DNA from: Panorpa germanica
Lineage: Eukaryota; Arthropoda; Insecta; Mecoptera; Panorpidae
Length of the DNA: 64,000 bases
Direction of reading: 5' to 3'
Assembly: GCA_963678705.1 (NCBI GenBank)
Contig: OY783220.1
Coordinates: 1,447,001-1,511,000, forward strand
The notes under the pieces are model-generated. The model saw nothing but the letters and a program-made list of their open reading frames with translations. It was not told the DNA's origin and did no database searches. This document shows, in pieces, positions 12,113 through 23,100 of this stretch (within the stretch, counting starts at the first letter, position 1; each line of letters begins with the position of its first letter). The position numbers and the translations under genes were made by a program.

Positions 12113-12114
<2 letters not shown>
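11094..12114. other. AT-rich spacer with a diverged ~103-bp direct repeat
   Basis: No gene seen. Two diverged units start near 11905 and 12008 and share TTCACAATCGACGGAAAAC / CTCACGATCGATGGAAAAC and a following ...ATCACC(T/C)TTAAA block about 103 bp apart. Origin unknown. Confidence 0.5.

Positions 12115-12144
<30 letters not shown>
12115..12144. repeat. (AT)15 microsatellite, left half of BEL target
   Basis: Uninterrupted AT dinucleotides directly abutting the left LTR. The tract resumes right after the other LTR at 18870, so one microsatellite was split by the retrotransposon. Confidence 0.9.
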
Positions 12145-12147
<3 letters not shown>

Positions 12148-12473
12148 ACGAAATAAAACCATGCGAGTATTTGTAGATTGAATAATTATTCAATTGTTTA
12201 ATGATAAAATAATTTTACACTTTTTAATATAAATTTAACCACAAATTCTAATGATATAAAATGGTTGCGAAACATGCTACGACAGTGCAAAAGCCAAAAC
12301 ACGAGTGACACGAATGCCATACGGCTGTAGCGTGCACAGCAGTCGTCGTTGTGTTGCCCAACACGTCGCTGTGTTGCCCTGAGTAAGATTTCTACCAGAG
12401 ACAACAATACAATATTAAACTAGAATGTCAACAGAGACACATTTTATGTTCTGTGCTAATTTTGTACTGAACA
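12145..12473 (-). repeat. 3' LTR of BEL/Pao element
   Basis: 329 bp, by eye identical base for base to 18541-18869. Read on the element's strand it begins TGTTCAGTAC and ends CGTACA, the TG...CA boundary of LTRs. An internal GTGTTGCCC motif occurs twice about 20 bp apart. Confidence 0.93.
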
Positions 12474-12704
12474 TAAATTACCAGCCAGCAGAACGTAGCT
12501 GATCCCACAACCAACTTAAAATATATATAAAAATACATTAATACATAGAGCTACATAAATTTACAAACTTCTTAAATCTATGATAGTCTACATAATTGTA
12601 TGAGAATAATATAAAATAAAACAAAATAACAATTATTCTAAAGATAACAGAAAACGTAATTAACATTTTAGCATACATTATCAATTGCATAATGTACACA
12701 ACAA
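12474..12704 (-). other. 3' untranslated part of BEL/Pao element
   Basis: AT-rich stretch between the polyprotein stop and the 3' LTR. I do not see a clean polypurine tract next to the LTR, so the second-strand primer site is not assigned. Confidence 0.6.
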
Positions 12705-15700
12705 TCAATTCAGTGGTAATCTACACAATTTTGTGATGGGTCTGTTGTAGATCTTATCACCAATTTTTATTTCCGCCACTCTCACCTTTCCATCTTTACC
12801 AAAAAAGACCTTTGTGATTCTGGCCATTGGCCAATTTAATGGGGGTGAGTTTAGATTCTTTACAATAACTAAATCACCTTCTTTCAGGTTCTCATTAGCA
12901 TATTTCCACTTGGGACGGCTCTGAAGCTGTGTGAGATAATCCTTAGACCAAGCTTGCCAAAAGTCTTGTTTTAGTTTTTTAACAATATTCCAAAACTTAA
13001 GACGATTGACTGGTACCTCTGTTAAATTAACTTCAGGGTATTCAATCAGAGCAGTGCCAATTAGAAAATGTGCTGGAGTCAAATACTTATATTCATTTGG
13101 GCTTAGTGGAAGCAGTGGTCTTGAGTTTAGCACACCTTCAATCTGTATGACAACTGAATTTAATTCTTCATAAGTTAAGGCCAAATTACCAACTACTCTC
13201 TTAAGGTGGTGCTTCACACTTTTGACCCCTGCTTCCCATATACCACCAAATTCAGGAGCATAACTGGGTATAAACATAAATTTTATATATAGATTATTAC
13301 AAAAACTTATAACATTATTTCTATGAGACTTATTAGTCTGTAAATTATACAACTCTTTTAATTCATTAGCAGCACCCTTGAATGTTTTAGCATTGTCACA
13401 ATAAATTTTAGTAGGCATGCCTCGTCTAGAAATAAAACGATTGAGACATGCCAAGAATGTTTCAGTTCTTAAATCAGAAACCACTTCCATGTGTATGGCC
13501 TTTGTAGAAAAGCAAACAAACAATGAAATGTAACCTTTTGTAATCAATGGTTTACGTATGCGAGCTATCTTTATGTTAAAAGGTCCACAAAAATCTACAC
13601 CTACATGCTGAAATGGTCTTGTAGCTGTAACTCTGTCAGCTGGCAAAGAACCCATCAATTGTTTAGCAGATTCAGCCTTCAATCGTGAACATATAACACA
13701 TTTGTATAGTACCTTTTTGACCTCCCGTATGCCATTGATAATCCAGAACTTTTGAGACAAGGAGCTGAGTACCAATCTAGCACCAGCATGGAGCAAACGT
13801 AAGTGCTCATTTTTGATTATGATAGAAGTGATATTGTTGTCCTTTGGCAGTATGACTGGGTGCATTTTATCTTTTGCAATGCCTGCATTTTGCAATCTGC
13901 CACCAACACGAATTAAACCAGTGCTGTCTATGAAAGGGTGGAGATTACCTATACCGGTCTTGATAATGATACCACCTAAGAGACATTTTATTTCTTTAAA
14001 AAATATTTGCCTTTGAACTGAGCGAATGATAATTAATAAAGAATTATGAAGTTCTTGTGGAGATAAATGTCCACAAATATTATTTTTAGAAATAGTAAGA
14101 TAAGAACAAATTGAACTGTGTACTGCCTTTTTACAATTATTAAAGAATCTATACACATAAGCTAATACACGCTGTAGCTTATTGATATTGGAGAATTTTT
14201 TAAACAAGTCTAGCATTAACGGTGCTTGTTCGACTTCAATGTTACAAACATTACAGTTTTTATCTTCATCGTCTGATAGAAGTACTGTATTTAAATCAAA
14301 ATAATGATCATGTTTAAAATGAGAATTGGATAGATACTGGGGACCGTTCCACCAAAGATTTTGATTTTTTAAGTGTTGTGGTTCTATACCACGAGAAATT
14401 ATATCAGCTGGGTTATCAGCTGATTTTACATAGTACCAAGAGAATTTATCTGTGAGCTCTGTTATTTTCTTTACTCTGTTATTAACATAGATATTGGTTT
14501 TTAATTTGTCCGCTTGAATCCAAGCAAGGACTATTTTGGAATCACAATAAAGGAAAAGTCTATGTTCCAATCTAGTTTTGAGTAAATTACTAACTCTAAC
14601 CGCAAGTTGTGCCAACAAAACTGCACTATTTAGCTCTAGTTGGGGTATTGTAAGTACCTTACCTAGTGGAGCCACACGAGACTTGGCACAAATTAATTTT
14701 GTTTTTACGTTGTCATTTGCTGTAACGGTTCTTAAATATAGGCAGCACCCGTACGCCTTCATAGATGCGTCTGCATAGCCTATTAATTCTGCAGTGACAA
14801 AATTTTCCTCCTTTATAAGTCGATCTATTGAAATGCTGTCTGCTATCTTTAGACCATTAAGGAACTTTTCCCACATCTGTAATTGTTTGTCAGGCAGCGG
14901 TGCGTCCCAATCTATTTTCAAAAACCAAAGCTCTTGCATGATTAACTTGGCAACTACAATTATAGGGCCAATCAATCCTAACGGGTCAAATAAAGTCCCA
15001 ATAAAACTAAGCACTTTTCTTTTAGTATTCAAATTGTTACTATTCGTGTTAGGACATTTAAAAGTAAATGTATCCAAAATAACATTGTATTTTAGACCTA
15101 ATGTTTTAATAATGGCTGATTTATTCAAATCTAATTCATTGATATATTTTTTATCACTAGAGATGTCGTCGAGCACTGGGGGATGATTGGAAGACCATTT
15201 GTGTAATTTAAAATTACCTAATTGTAACAAACCAATTAATTGAGACTTTAATTCAGATAACTCTTCCACGTCATCGCACCCAACTATGACATCATCAACA
15301 TACGTATTATGGCACATTGCTCTCGCTGCGAGAGGATATTTATGTTTGTAGCGATGGGCAAGTTCTATGAGACATCGTGTGGCCAAAAAGGTAGAAGATT
15401 TGAGTCCATATGTTACAGTTTTTAATTGCAAACAACTGATGGGCTTACCTGGATCATCTCTCCATAAGATATTTTGTAAGACATTGTAAGTGTCATTTGT
15501 GAGAATACAGCGGAACATTTTTTCTATGTCACAGACAATTGTGTACACATAAGTTCTAAACAGTAGGAGAATATCGAAGAGCTCGCCTTGAACCACAGGA
15601 CCATTCAGCATAACATCGTTGAGAGAAATCTTATTTTTAGAACGCATGCTTCCATCAAAGACCACACGCAATTTAGTAGTTTTGCTATCATCGTTTGTAA

Positions 15701-17885
15701 CTGCATGATGTGCTAAAAAATAATTAGGAGTATTATAAACATCATAAGAATTTATGTCTATTTCCCTGGCATGTCCCATCTCTATATACTGATCAATGAA
15801 TTTTTTATACACCTTCAATAGTGAAGGATTTCGTTTAAATCTGTTTTCTAACACACAGAATCTTTGCAGGGCGACTGAGAAAGAATCCCCCAATTCTAGT
15901 TCATTTACTGGGCTGACTAATGGCAAATCTACAGTAAAAGTATTATTTTCAAGTAGTACTGAATTTTTAAAAATATGTTCAGCCTTTAAATATTCCTCAG
16001 TAAACTTGTCTGTCTTTTCTGGGACCTTCTCAGTCATCCAAAATTGCCCCATAACATTCTCAAGGGTTGTATGGTCAGAAATGGCAAAATTAGATACTAT
16101 AATATTACTTGAATAATTATTTTGATTTTGAAACATTTTTGGCTCATTAATAACATTATAATTAAATTGATTATGCAGTTTACCTGCAACTACATATCCA
16201 AATGTAGTGTTCTGTAAAACTGAGCCATTATTTAATTTAATACAGCCACCTAATAGAATGGCAAAATATACATCCGCACCCAATAGCAATGATATTTTCG
16301 AGGGTACATTATACTGCTCATCAGCTAGCTTAATATTTTTGGGAAAAATAACTTTGGATGTGTCAATAAAAATTTGAGGCAAATGCGTAGTGATAGATTC
16401 AACTACATGACAATTCACTTTGTGATTAATATTTCTGTCGTAATTAGACTGTATGTTTATAATTGCTGAGTGATATAATTTTGTGGCTTTATTGCCTATG
16501 CCAATTATTTTACTAGGATGAGTGTTTGTGCGTAAACGCAATTCTTTTAAGAGTTCAGCAGTCACTAATGATGCTTGACTACCGCTATCGAGCAATGCAC
16601 GAACTAGAAACTCGCGACCAAAATTGTCAACAATTTTTACCTTCATAGTAGGCAGCAATATGGTACCCCCCAAGCTATCATTGCTACAGCACATTACAAC
16701 TGGAGATTCAGTTGTCTTGCCAGCCAGCGAACCAGCATCTGTTTTATCACATAACAATTTGCTATGCATGCCTTTACATTTATGACATTTATAATTATTC
16801 TCAAGGGAGCACCTGCCACTATGGGCTTTTAAACATAGCGAACATAATTTATGTTCTTGAACAAATGAATTACGCGACTCTAAAGGAGCCATTTTAAATT
16901 TTGGACATCTAAAAATGGGATGGTCCATATTACAATATCTACATGCTAAATTGTAGCGAGTAGTGACATTGGAAACTCTCGAGTACGAATACTCTTTATA
17001 ATTTTTGTCATTTGACATACTTTTATATGGTGAGCTATCCTCAAGTGCAATCGCACGTTTTTCTAAAAATGATATAAATTCTGCCATAGTAGGCAGTTTG
17101 TCTACATTTCTTTCCATATGGAAATTGCGACTAGTTAATAAATCTAGCTTTCTACATAATATTGAGATTAGAATCATATCCCATTTGTCTACAGGCTCAT
17201 CAAGATTTTTTAACGCTTGTAATTGCTGTTTTACTTGACATAAAAAAGCCCTTATAGCCATTGCAGTACCCTTCTGCATGTTTGGAATATCAAGTAATAT
17301 ATTTATATGATTAGTAATTAATCGCGCCTTATTTTCATACCGCGCTAACAATAAATCAAGAGCCTCTTTATATGAGCTGTTCACAAGCGGCAAATTTATA
17401 ATTATTGAGAGAGCCTCGTCAAGGAGATACTTTCTTAAATAAAAAAGTCTCTGTACATCGGACAGTGATGCATTATTGTGAACAACTGCTTGGAAGAGCT
17501 CATAAAAGGGCCTAAACCTGGTTATATCCTTGCCATCGAAGGTTGGAATTTCCACCGCTGGAAGCTTGGATGCCACTAAGCTAGGACAAGTAGGCCTATT
17601 AACTTCTTTCAACTTGGTGATGCTGGCATTTAACTTAGCTAAAATATTAAAGTATTTTTCTTCTACATCCTCGATGTCTTCATCATCCTGTTCATCAATT
17701 TCTAAAATACTGGATTGCGTGAGCTCGTACGTGTGATAGGTAGCCATCAACTTTTCTTTCTTCGCCTCCAGCAGCTCCACCGTACCGGATTCGAGGGCCC
17801 TTGCGTCGCTGACATAATTGTCCATTCTTGAAATCGAACCTTTTGCAGTCGTCCGCGCCGTTTTAAGCCTCTTCAACCCCTCCAT
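12705..17885 (-). CDS. BEL/Pao Gag-Pol polyprotein, 1726 aa, intact
   Basis: Single open frame with no lesion. Residues about 105-265 form a DUF1759-type Gag region. Three zinc knuckles follow: C315-C318-H322-C327, C348-C351-H355-C359 and C367-C370-H374-C379. The aspartic protease (DUF1758-type) has LLDSGS with Asp433. The reverse transcriptase has Asp786 and the YVDD box at 862-865. RNase H acidic candidates are Asp1039, Glu1084, Asp1115 and one of Asp1157/Asp1161. The integrase has an HHCC zinc site (His1361, His1366, Cys1396, Cys1399) and a DDE triad at Asp1431, Asp1497 and probably Glu1551. A DUF5641-like C-terminus spans about 1600-1720. No envelope-like frame is present. The start is the first ATG after the leader; Gag and Pol are fused in one frame, as is usual in BEL/Pao. 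Confidence 0.95.
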   Translation of the reverse strand: MEGLKRLKTARTTAKGSISRMDNYVSDARALESGTVELLEAKKEKLMATYHTYELTQSSILEIDEQDDEDIEDVEEKYFNILAKLNASITKLKEVNRPTCPSLVASKLPAVEIPTFDGKDITRFRPFYELFQAVVHNNASLSDVQRLFYLRKYLLDEALSIIINLPLVNSSYKEALDLLLARYENKARLITNHINILLDIPNMQKGTAMAIRAFLCQVKQQLQALKNLDEPVDKWDMILISILCRKLDLLTSRNFHMERNVDKLPTMAEFISFLEKRAIALEDSSPYKSMSNDKNYKEYSYSRVSNVTTRYNLACRYCNMDHPIFRCPKFKMAPLESRNSFVQEHKLCSLCLKAHSGRCSLENNYKCHKCKGMHSKLLCDKTDAGSLAGKTTESPVVMCCSNDSLGGTILLPTMKVKIVDNFGREFLVRALLDSGSQASLVTAELLKELRLRTNTHPSKIIGIGNKATKLYHSAIINIQSNYDRNINHKVNCHVVESITTHLPQIFIDTSKVIFPKNIKLADEQYNVPSKISLLLGADVYFAILLGGCIKLNNGSVLQNTTFGYVVAGKLHNQFNYNVINEPKMFQNQNNYSSNIIVSNFAISDHTTLENVMGQFWMTEKVPEKTDKFTEEYLKAEHIFKNSVLLENNTFTVDLPLVSPVNELELGDSFSVALQRFCVLENRFKRNPSLLKVYKKFIDQYIEMGHAREIDINSYDVYNTPNYFLAHHAVTNDDSKTTKLRVVFDGSMRSKNKISLNDVMLNGPVVQGELFDILLLFRTYVYTIVCDIEKMFRCILTNDTYNVLQNILWRDDPGKPISCLQLKTVTYGLKSSTFLATRCLIELAHRYKHKYPLAARAMCHNTYVDDVIVGCDDVEELSELKSQLIGLLQLGNFKLHKWSSNHPPVLDDISSDKKYINELDLNKSAIIKTLGLKYNVILDTFTFKCPNTNSNNLNTKRKVLSFIGTLFDPLGLIGPIIVVAKLIMQELWFLKIDWDAPLPDKQLQMWEKFLNGLKIADSISIDRLIKEENFVTAELIGYADASMKAYGCCLYLRTVTANDNVKTKLICAKSRVAPLGKVLTIPQLELNSAVLLAQLAVRVSNLLKTRLEHRLFLYCDSKIVLAWIQADKLKTNIYVNNRVKKITELTDKFSWYYVKSADNPADIISRGIEPQHLKNQNLWWNGPQYLSNSHFKHDHYFDLNTVLLSDDEDKNCNVCNIEVEQAPLMLDLFKKFSNINKLQRVLAYVYRFFNNCKKAVHSSICSYLTISKNNICGHLSPQELHNSLLIIIRSVQRQIFFKEIKCLLGGIIIKTGIGNLHPFIDSTGLIRVGGRLQNAGIAKDKMHPVILPKDNNITSIIIKNEHLRLLHAGARLVLSSLSQKFWIINGIREVKKVLYKCVICSRLKAESAKQLMGSLPADRVTATRPFQHVGVDFCGPFNIKIARIRKPLITKGYISLFVCFSTKAIHMEVVSDLRTETFLACLNRFISRRGMPTKIYCDNAKTFKGAANELKELYNLQTNKSHRNNVISFCNNLYIKFMFIPSYAPEFGGIWEAGVKSVKHHLKRVVGNLALTYEELNSVVIQIEGVLNSRPLLPLSPNEYKYLTPAHFLIGTALIEYPEVNLTEVPVNRLKFWNIVKKLKQDFWQAWSKDYLTQLQSRPKWKYANENLKEGDLVIVKNLNSPPLNWPMARITKVFFGKDGKVRVAEIKIGDKIYNRPITKLCRLPLN

Positions 17886-18540
17886 CTTGCTTAGATGATA
17901 AACTCGTACTCGTATGTTAGATGAAACGTGGATGAGAAAACTAATCCAGCTTAATCCAGGAATTTAGCAATTTTTTAATAAATCGGTACTTGTAGATAAT
18001 GATAATAGAATTGTACCTTGATGAGTAAAAAAGTATTTTACTCTCTTCTAGGTTCCTTGCACCCCTTTCCGTATAATAAATTTCTTGAACAATTTTTCTT
18101 GAAATGTGAACATGTAGTATCCAAAATATATGTGAATCCGCTTAAATCAAGCGTTACATTACCCAATCGATGTCAATTGATGACTTGCCAGGCCGCCATA
18201 GGGTAAATGTAAAGAAATAGCTTGCACATGTGCCGATTACTACACAGATGTAACCTCAAAACACCACGAATTCACACGCGGTTAATAATGGTTTGTAAGA
18301 CCAAATTTGTTTTAATTCTCGAAGGACTAGCTTCGCATTTACGAATTAAAACCTTCTTGAAATGTAATTGTAAAATCCAAATCCTCCGTGAATCCGCCAA
18401 AATAGAGCGTCCCAATTACCCATTCAATGGCAATCACCAAGGGGCAAATGTAAAAAAACGCCAAAAACACAATGTAAAACACACGCGGTTAATAAACTCG
18501 AAGGATCGGCTTTGTAAGGCATCGAAGGACCAGCTTCGCA
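17886..18540 (-). other. BEL/Pao 5' leader with duplicated primer-site segment
   Basis: Directly next to the 5' LTR, on the element's strand, lies TGCGAAGCTGGTCCTTCG, in the place of the tRNA primer-binding site. The leader contains a diverged tandem duplication: a unit from about 18098 to 18353 and another from about 18354 to 18556. Each holds TTCTTGAAATGT..., GTGAATCCGC, CACACGCGGTTAATAA and ends in CGAAGGAC(T/C)AGCTTCGCAT followed by an LTR-edge-like TACGAA(T/A)TAAAACC. The primer tRNA is not identified. Confidence 0.7.
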
Positions 18541-18869
18541 TGTACGAAATAAAACCATGCGAGTATTTGTAGATTGAATAATTATTCAATTGTTTAATGA
18601 TAAAATAATTTTACACTTTTTAATATAAATTTAACCACAAATTCTAATGATATAAAATGGTTGCGAAACATGCTACGACAGTGCAAAAGCCAAAACACGA
18701 GTGACACGAATGCCATACGGCTGTAGCGTGCACAGCAGTCGTCGTTGTGTTGCCCAACACGTCGCTGTGTTGCCCTGAGTAAGATTTCTACCAGAGACAA
18801 CAATACAATATTAAACTAGAATGTCAACAGAGACACATTTTATGTTCTGTGCTAATTTTGTACTGAACA
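18541..18869 (-). repeat. 5' LTR of BEL/Pao element
   Basis: Same 329 bp as the LTR at 12145. On the element's strand it is upstream of the leader and polyprotein, so it would carry the promoter. I do not assign a TATA box or start site. Confidence 0.93.
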
Positions 18870-18893
18870 TATATATATATATATCTATATATA

Positions 18894-18932
<39 letters not shown>

Positions 18933-18963
18933 ATATATATCTATATATATATCTATATATATA

Positions 18964-19049
<86 letters not shown>
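18870..19049. repeat. (AT)n microsatellite with CT interruptions, 180 bp
   Basis: Long AT run interrupted by several TATC units in its first half, pure in its second half. It continues the (AT)15 tract at 12115-12144. Apparent IYIYIY open frames on both strands are artefacts of the repeat. Confidence 0.95.
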
Positions 19050-19053
<4 letters not shown>

Positions 19054-19902
19054 TATATAGACGTAGTATAAATAAACTGAAGTAGTCCGTAAGACAAACA
19101 AGGAAATAACCAAAAAGATCAAAATTTCCGAAATTTGTCGCTGTTTCCCAAGTGAACCTTATGTTATGAAACCTTACAACGCATTACTCAATAAGTTCGA
19201 AGGATGACATATCGAAAATGTAAAAATATATGACAATGTGACATAAAAAATCCTACAAACTTAATGAGTGATGTGCTTTAATAAAAAGTTTCATTTTGAA
19301 GAATCAAAAGGCGTCAGCATACCTCCATTTATGCGAAATCTAAAAATAATTAGACAATCAGCTTCAAGTGGCACATACAGTGTAGATTGTGCAAATAACA
19401 TCTAATGAAATTAATACGGTAATCAATATCTTATTAACCCTAACTATTTCACAGCGTCTTCGGATGCTTAGTGGGTAGTATGGCTTCCTCCACCATTAAA
19501 TATAGCAGGTTCGAACTAAATTTAAGACGCCAGAATATTATAAGGAATACGTTTACATACGTTTCTTCAGGAGGAAGTAATTCAAGCTATCACAGCTTTA
19601 GTCTATACTTTGATAATATGTACTGCTGTTTACAGTTAAAACTGCGTTTAGATATTACACATAGGAGACTACCATCAGTCTCAAGGTTTATAACACACAA
19701 TATCCGGCAACAGCGTAGGGGCCGGTTGCTGTACTCATGGTTACCGCAACAGTTGAAAAGAAATAATGGTATGAAACATTTACCGTTATTTTTCGCTGAG
19801 TTAACTAACCATTGCAATAACTATGAGTACAGCAACTGGTACATAATATTGTGGACTTTCCACCCATACTTAAATATAAAAAATTAAAAAATCAATACTG
19901 TA
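19050..19902. other. Unassigned DNA with a 138-codon ORF and an inverted repeat
   Basis: A plus-strand ORF at 19471-19887 (138 codons) is the longest frame outside transposons, but I recognise no domain and its composition looks unselected. Within it TTGCTGTACTCATGGTTA (near 19726) is repeated inverted as AACTATGAGTACAGCAA (near 19818-19835), spanning about 120 bp, which may be a degraded hairpin element rather than coding sequence. Confidence 0.35.
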
Positions 19903-20149
19903 ATATGCCTGAAGACTATAAGATATTTAAGACCAGAAAAAGTAGAGAAAAATTTTATTGACTTTATCAATAAATCTAATTTATTCTTTATAATTTAAAT
20001 ATCCATACTCGTATTTATAAACTATAAATTATGTATTAGAAATATAGAATTATGTATTATGTATTAGAAATGTCTATAAATTTATACATTGTTTTAAGTG
20101 CTAATAACGATAAAAAGTTGATGCACTCAAAGAAATATTAAAAAAAAAA
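19903..20149 (+). pseudogene. LINE 3' end, copy 2
   Basis: Matches the family at 3510-3826: GACTATAAG, frameshifted C-terminal codons (FIDFINKSNLF...), the UTR with GTTTTAAGTGCTAATAAC and GTTGATGCACTCAAAG, and an A10 tail. The UTR holds an extra internal TATGTATTAGAAAT duplication. It is 5'-truncated and dead. Confidence 0.72.
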
Positions 20150-23100
20150 CAATATACTCAAATTCAAAAATATTAAAGTAATCATTTTGGATCCTCATTG
20201 GCAAATTTCAACGCATTTATGTTAGTACAACTAGAGCATTTACAAAAAAGGCAGGAGTAAATATATCTTTGTGTTTTTGCCAGCTCGACTTTGGTTGATA
20301 TATAAGGATAACGTACGATAGTAAAATACCAGCCATGACATTCATAAGATAGAATGTGCTCCTTCTAAAAAATGCTGGGGTCAAATATAAAACAAATCAA
20401 CACACATCAAAGTGCATACGGGGTAAAAGTTACTCCAATATAAAACAGTATTCCTTGTTTTACAGAACCCTAAGCAAACACATTTTCAATTATTATTTGC
20501 ATTAATTTTTAACAGTCCAGCAAAATTTACTTTTTTTTTTGTTTGACTTAGATTTTTTTTATCCAACTGCCGATTTTAACAAGGCGCCCTTATTAAATTG
20601 TAGACCCTACATGTACGAGTATGTGTGTCCAGAGACTAGTAGTACAGCAATACAGTACACCATACACGTCCATACAGCAAACAATGTAATTAAACTTTTC
20701 TCGTGTTTGAAACTTCTCTCCGGAGAGTACATAATAAATAACACATTAACAAACAATTCAGTACCGAATATAATTGTTATTTTGTAAACACTAGTATTAT
20801 GGGTATGTAGTAGTCCGATGTTCGTAGCTGCAGGTGTAGAGATAGGGGAGGGGGTGCATGGGTTAGCCACTGATTATGAAATAGACGAGTCACCGTGCGT
20901 GTGAGGAAACGGTGAAATATTCACCTGCAGACTGACCAGAGCGACGGATAATCGTATAATTATTCAAAATACAATATTTATAATTTCAGAAAAGTTTTTT
21001 CAACTGTTCTTTCTTGTTCATAGAATAATTGTGGACTTACTAGACAATTTATTTTATATATAGCCAGTTCTTCGTCTACACTTTTATTGGATGAATTTGT
21101 GTCATCAAAAAAGGTAACCTTCTTCATATCTATCAGGTGAACTATCAGGTGTCTCACTAAGCCGCAGTTTCACTACCGATAATAAAATATGGATCACTTA
21201 AAACATGTCGAGTCTTTTGTAAACTTGAGTCTTACTAGTGCAGCCCGTACTAATTGACGACTTATTTCTACACTTTAATTTAACAGATTTTTAGTACAAC
21301 TCTTAGATACATAGGGGTTGTACACATTGTATCTCGTAGAGACACGAACCTCGAACACGAGTTTAGGAGGAGGTTGGTACGTTGAACGGTAAATTCGAGA
21401 ACACTGAACTCCAAATGAGTTTGCTTTCTCGGTGCTTGCATACTGATACAGAGCAGCAGAGAAACTTGCAGTGGTTTAAATTCCAAGCTCTGAATGAACA
21501 TTATTATGCTTTTGTTTTATTTTTGAATAAAACTAAATGTTAAATTCCTAATATGGTTTACCACAAAATTTCATACGAATGTTTAAAGTTAATGTTTATA
21601 AATTTTCATCAAATATTTAATTACCATTGTTTAATTTTAATTATACTCCTACTTCACTGTGTAATTAAAATATACAATTTGTTTTTATATAATTATTAAA
21701 CATAATATTCATATTAAATTATGAAATTAATTAGTTGTTGTCATATAATATTTTTTATTATTTTTATGCTGCGTTTAATTGTACTTTTTGATAAATATTT
21801 TATTTCAAATGAAATGCACCTTAATGTTAGGAAAAAAGTAGCGGACAACTGAAAATATTCAAAGAGTAGATAGAATGTTTAAATATAAAGGAATAGAGAC
21901 TGTGAAAAAAGAAAAATTCCCCTATTATTGCCGCTAAACTGAAAACATGGCTATTATCTGCAATAAACATAACCTTTTACGTTAAGGAAACGTTACATTA
22001 AAACTAAAAAAAATTCAGTTTTGCTTAAATTAATTTTGTTTATGCCTCTAAAAAATCTTGATAATCCTCTAATAGTTACAAAGGAATTCTTAAGATTTTA
22101 TAATTCTTGAAAAGGTGTTTTCAACAAATTTTATGAATATGTTAATGCTCTACAAAATATTGTATATATCGTATGGTACACATACGTGCGACTTAAACAT
22201 GCACTACTGCTGCATAATTATAATATTTCTACTTATTTGCAAAATGTACCAATTGCAACAGTTTATATATTCCGTGAAAAATATCAATATAAGCCGTAAG
22301 CGTAGACGTAGCAGTAGCAGTAGCTAGAACTGGGGCACAATAAAACATTTTACGTGCAACCTGGTTCCATTTTCATTTACTACTTTCTTACTATCACTGC
22401 CTGCATAACGATGCCGTTTTACAGTGGCTTTAAATTATACGTACAATAATATTTTTTATTAAAAAATATCATCGTATGCTGCCCAATCTGTGTGACCCAA
22501 TAAAAGTATAGTTTTTTTAACGTAATTTGTGTAATTATTAATGAAAATTGGAATCATTTTTTTATGAAAATACATATTTTTTAAAATAAAACGAAGTTCG
22601 AAATGGACTTTACATTTGACTTGTTGTTAAACTATTTACATTATTTAAAATAAAAAACAAATCGTTATATTTTCTAATAAAATAGTACATTTACAAATGC
22701 ATACAAGTACGTATTATAAAGTCATTTTCATTTGCTCTACGAACCCGTAGTGCGACACCATCTTGTTTTATGTATCTGTACTTCATTTGTAAAATAATAT
22801 GTATGATAAGTTAATTAAGCAAAGTGCACTCTACTTAATTGAACATAAAATATGCTAATCAGTTTTACATAAATTAATAACAAGACTAATATATCATTTT
22901 AAAGCAAAAAAAAAGTATATAAAGCTTCAAATGGAACAAACATTAATTTTAAATACTCGTATCTCATAGCAAATAGTCGTACAAAATCTGTTGGGTGGAA
23001 CAAAAACTAATAATATTAAAACCAAGAAAATCTTTGTATCATATTTTTTCCCAGATTCCTTTTTTACATTCCCTTATGTTGGCAGATGAATACAGAAGGT

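Larger units (their letters stand above)
12145..18869 (-). mobile_element. BEL/Pao LTR retrotransposon, complete (6725 bp)
   Basis: Two 329-bp LTRs (12145-12473 and 18541-18869) bound an internal region with one long minus-strand polyprotein frame. The order Gag-like, aspartic protease, RT, RNase H, zinc-binding and DDE integrase, and the DUF1759/DUF1758/DUF5641-type segments, identify the BEL/Pao superfamily. The flanks read TATAT on both sides, compatible with a 5-bp target duplication but unprovable because the target is (AT)n. Matching LTRs and an intact frame point to recent insertion. Confidence 0.95.

Noticed and set aside
12198..12407. 69-codon minus-strand ORF, repeated at 18594-18803
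   Set aside because: Lies inside the BEL/Pao LTRs; it is identical because the LTRs are, and no gene is implied.
13813..17736. Plus-strand ORFs across the BEL/Pao polyprotein
   Set aside because: Shadow frames of the minus-strand polyprotein.
12140..18874. TATAT as a 5-bp target-site duplication of the BEL element
   Set aside because: The target is an AT repeat, so the match is uninformative.
18821..19097. Open frames of alternating Ile-Tyr on both strands
   Set aside because: Produced entirely by the (AT)n microsatellite; the same applies to 33885-34125.
19471..19887. 138-codon ORF as a host gene
   Set aside because: No domain, no start or splice context, and it overlaps an imperfect inverted repeat.
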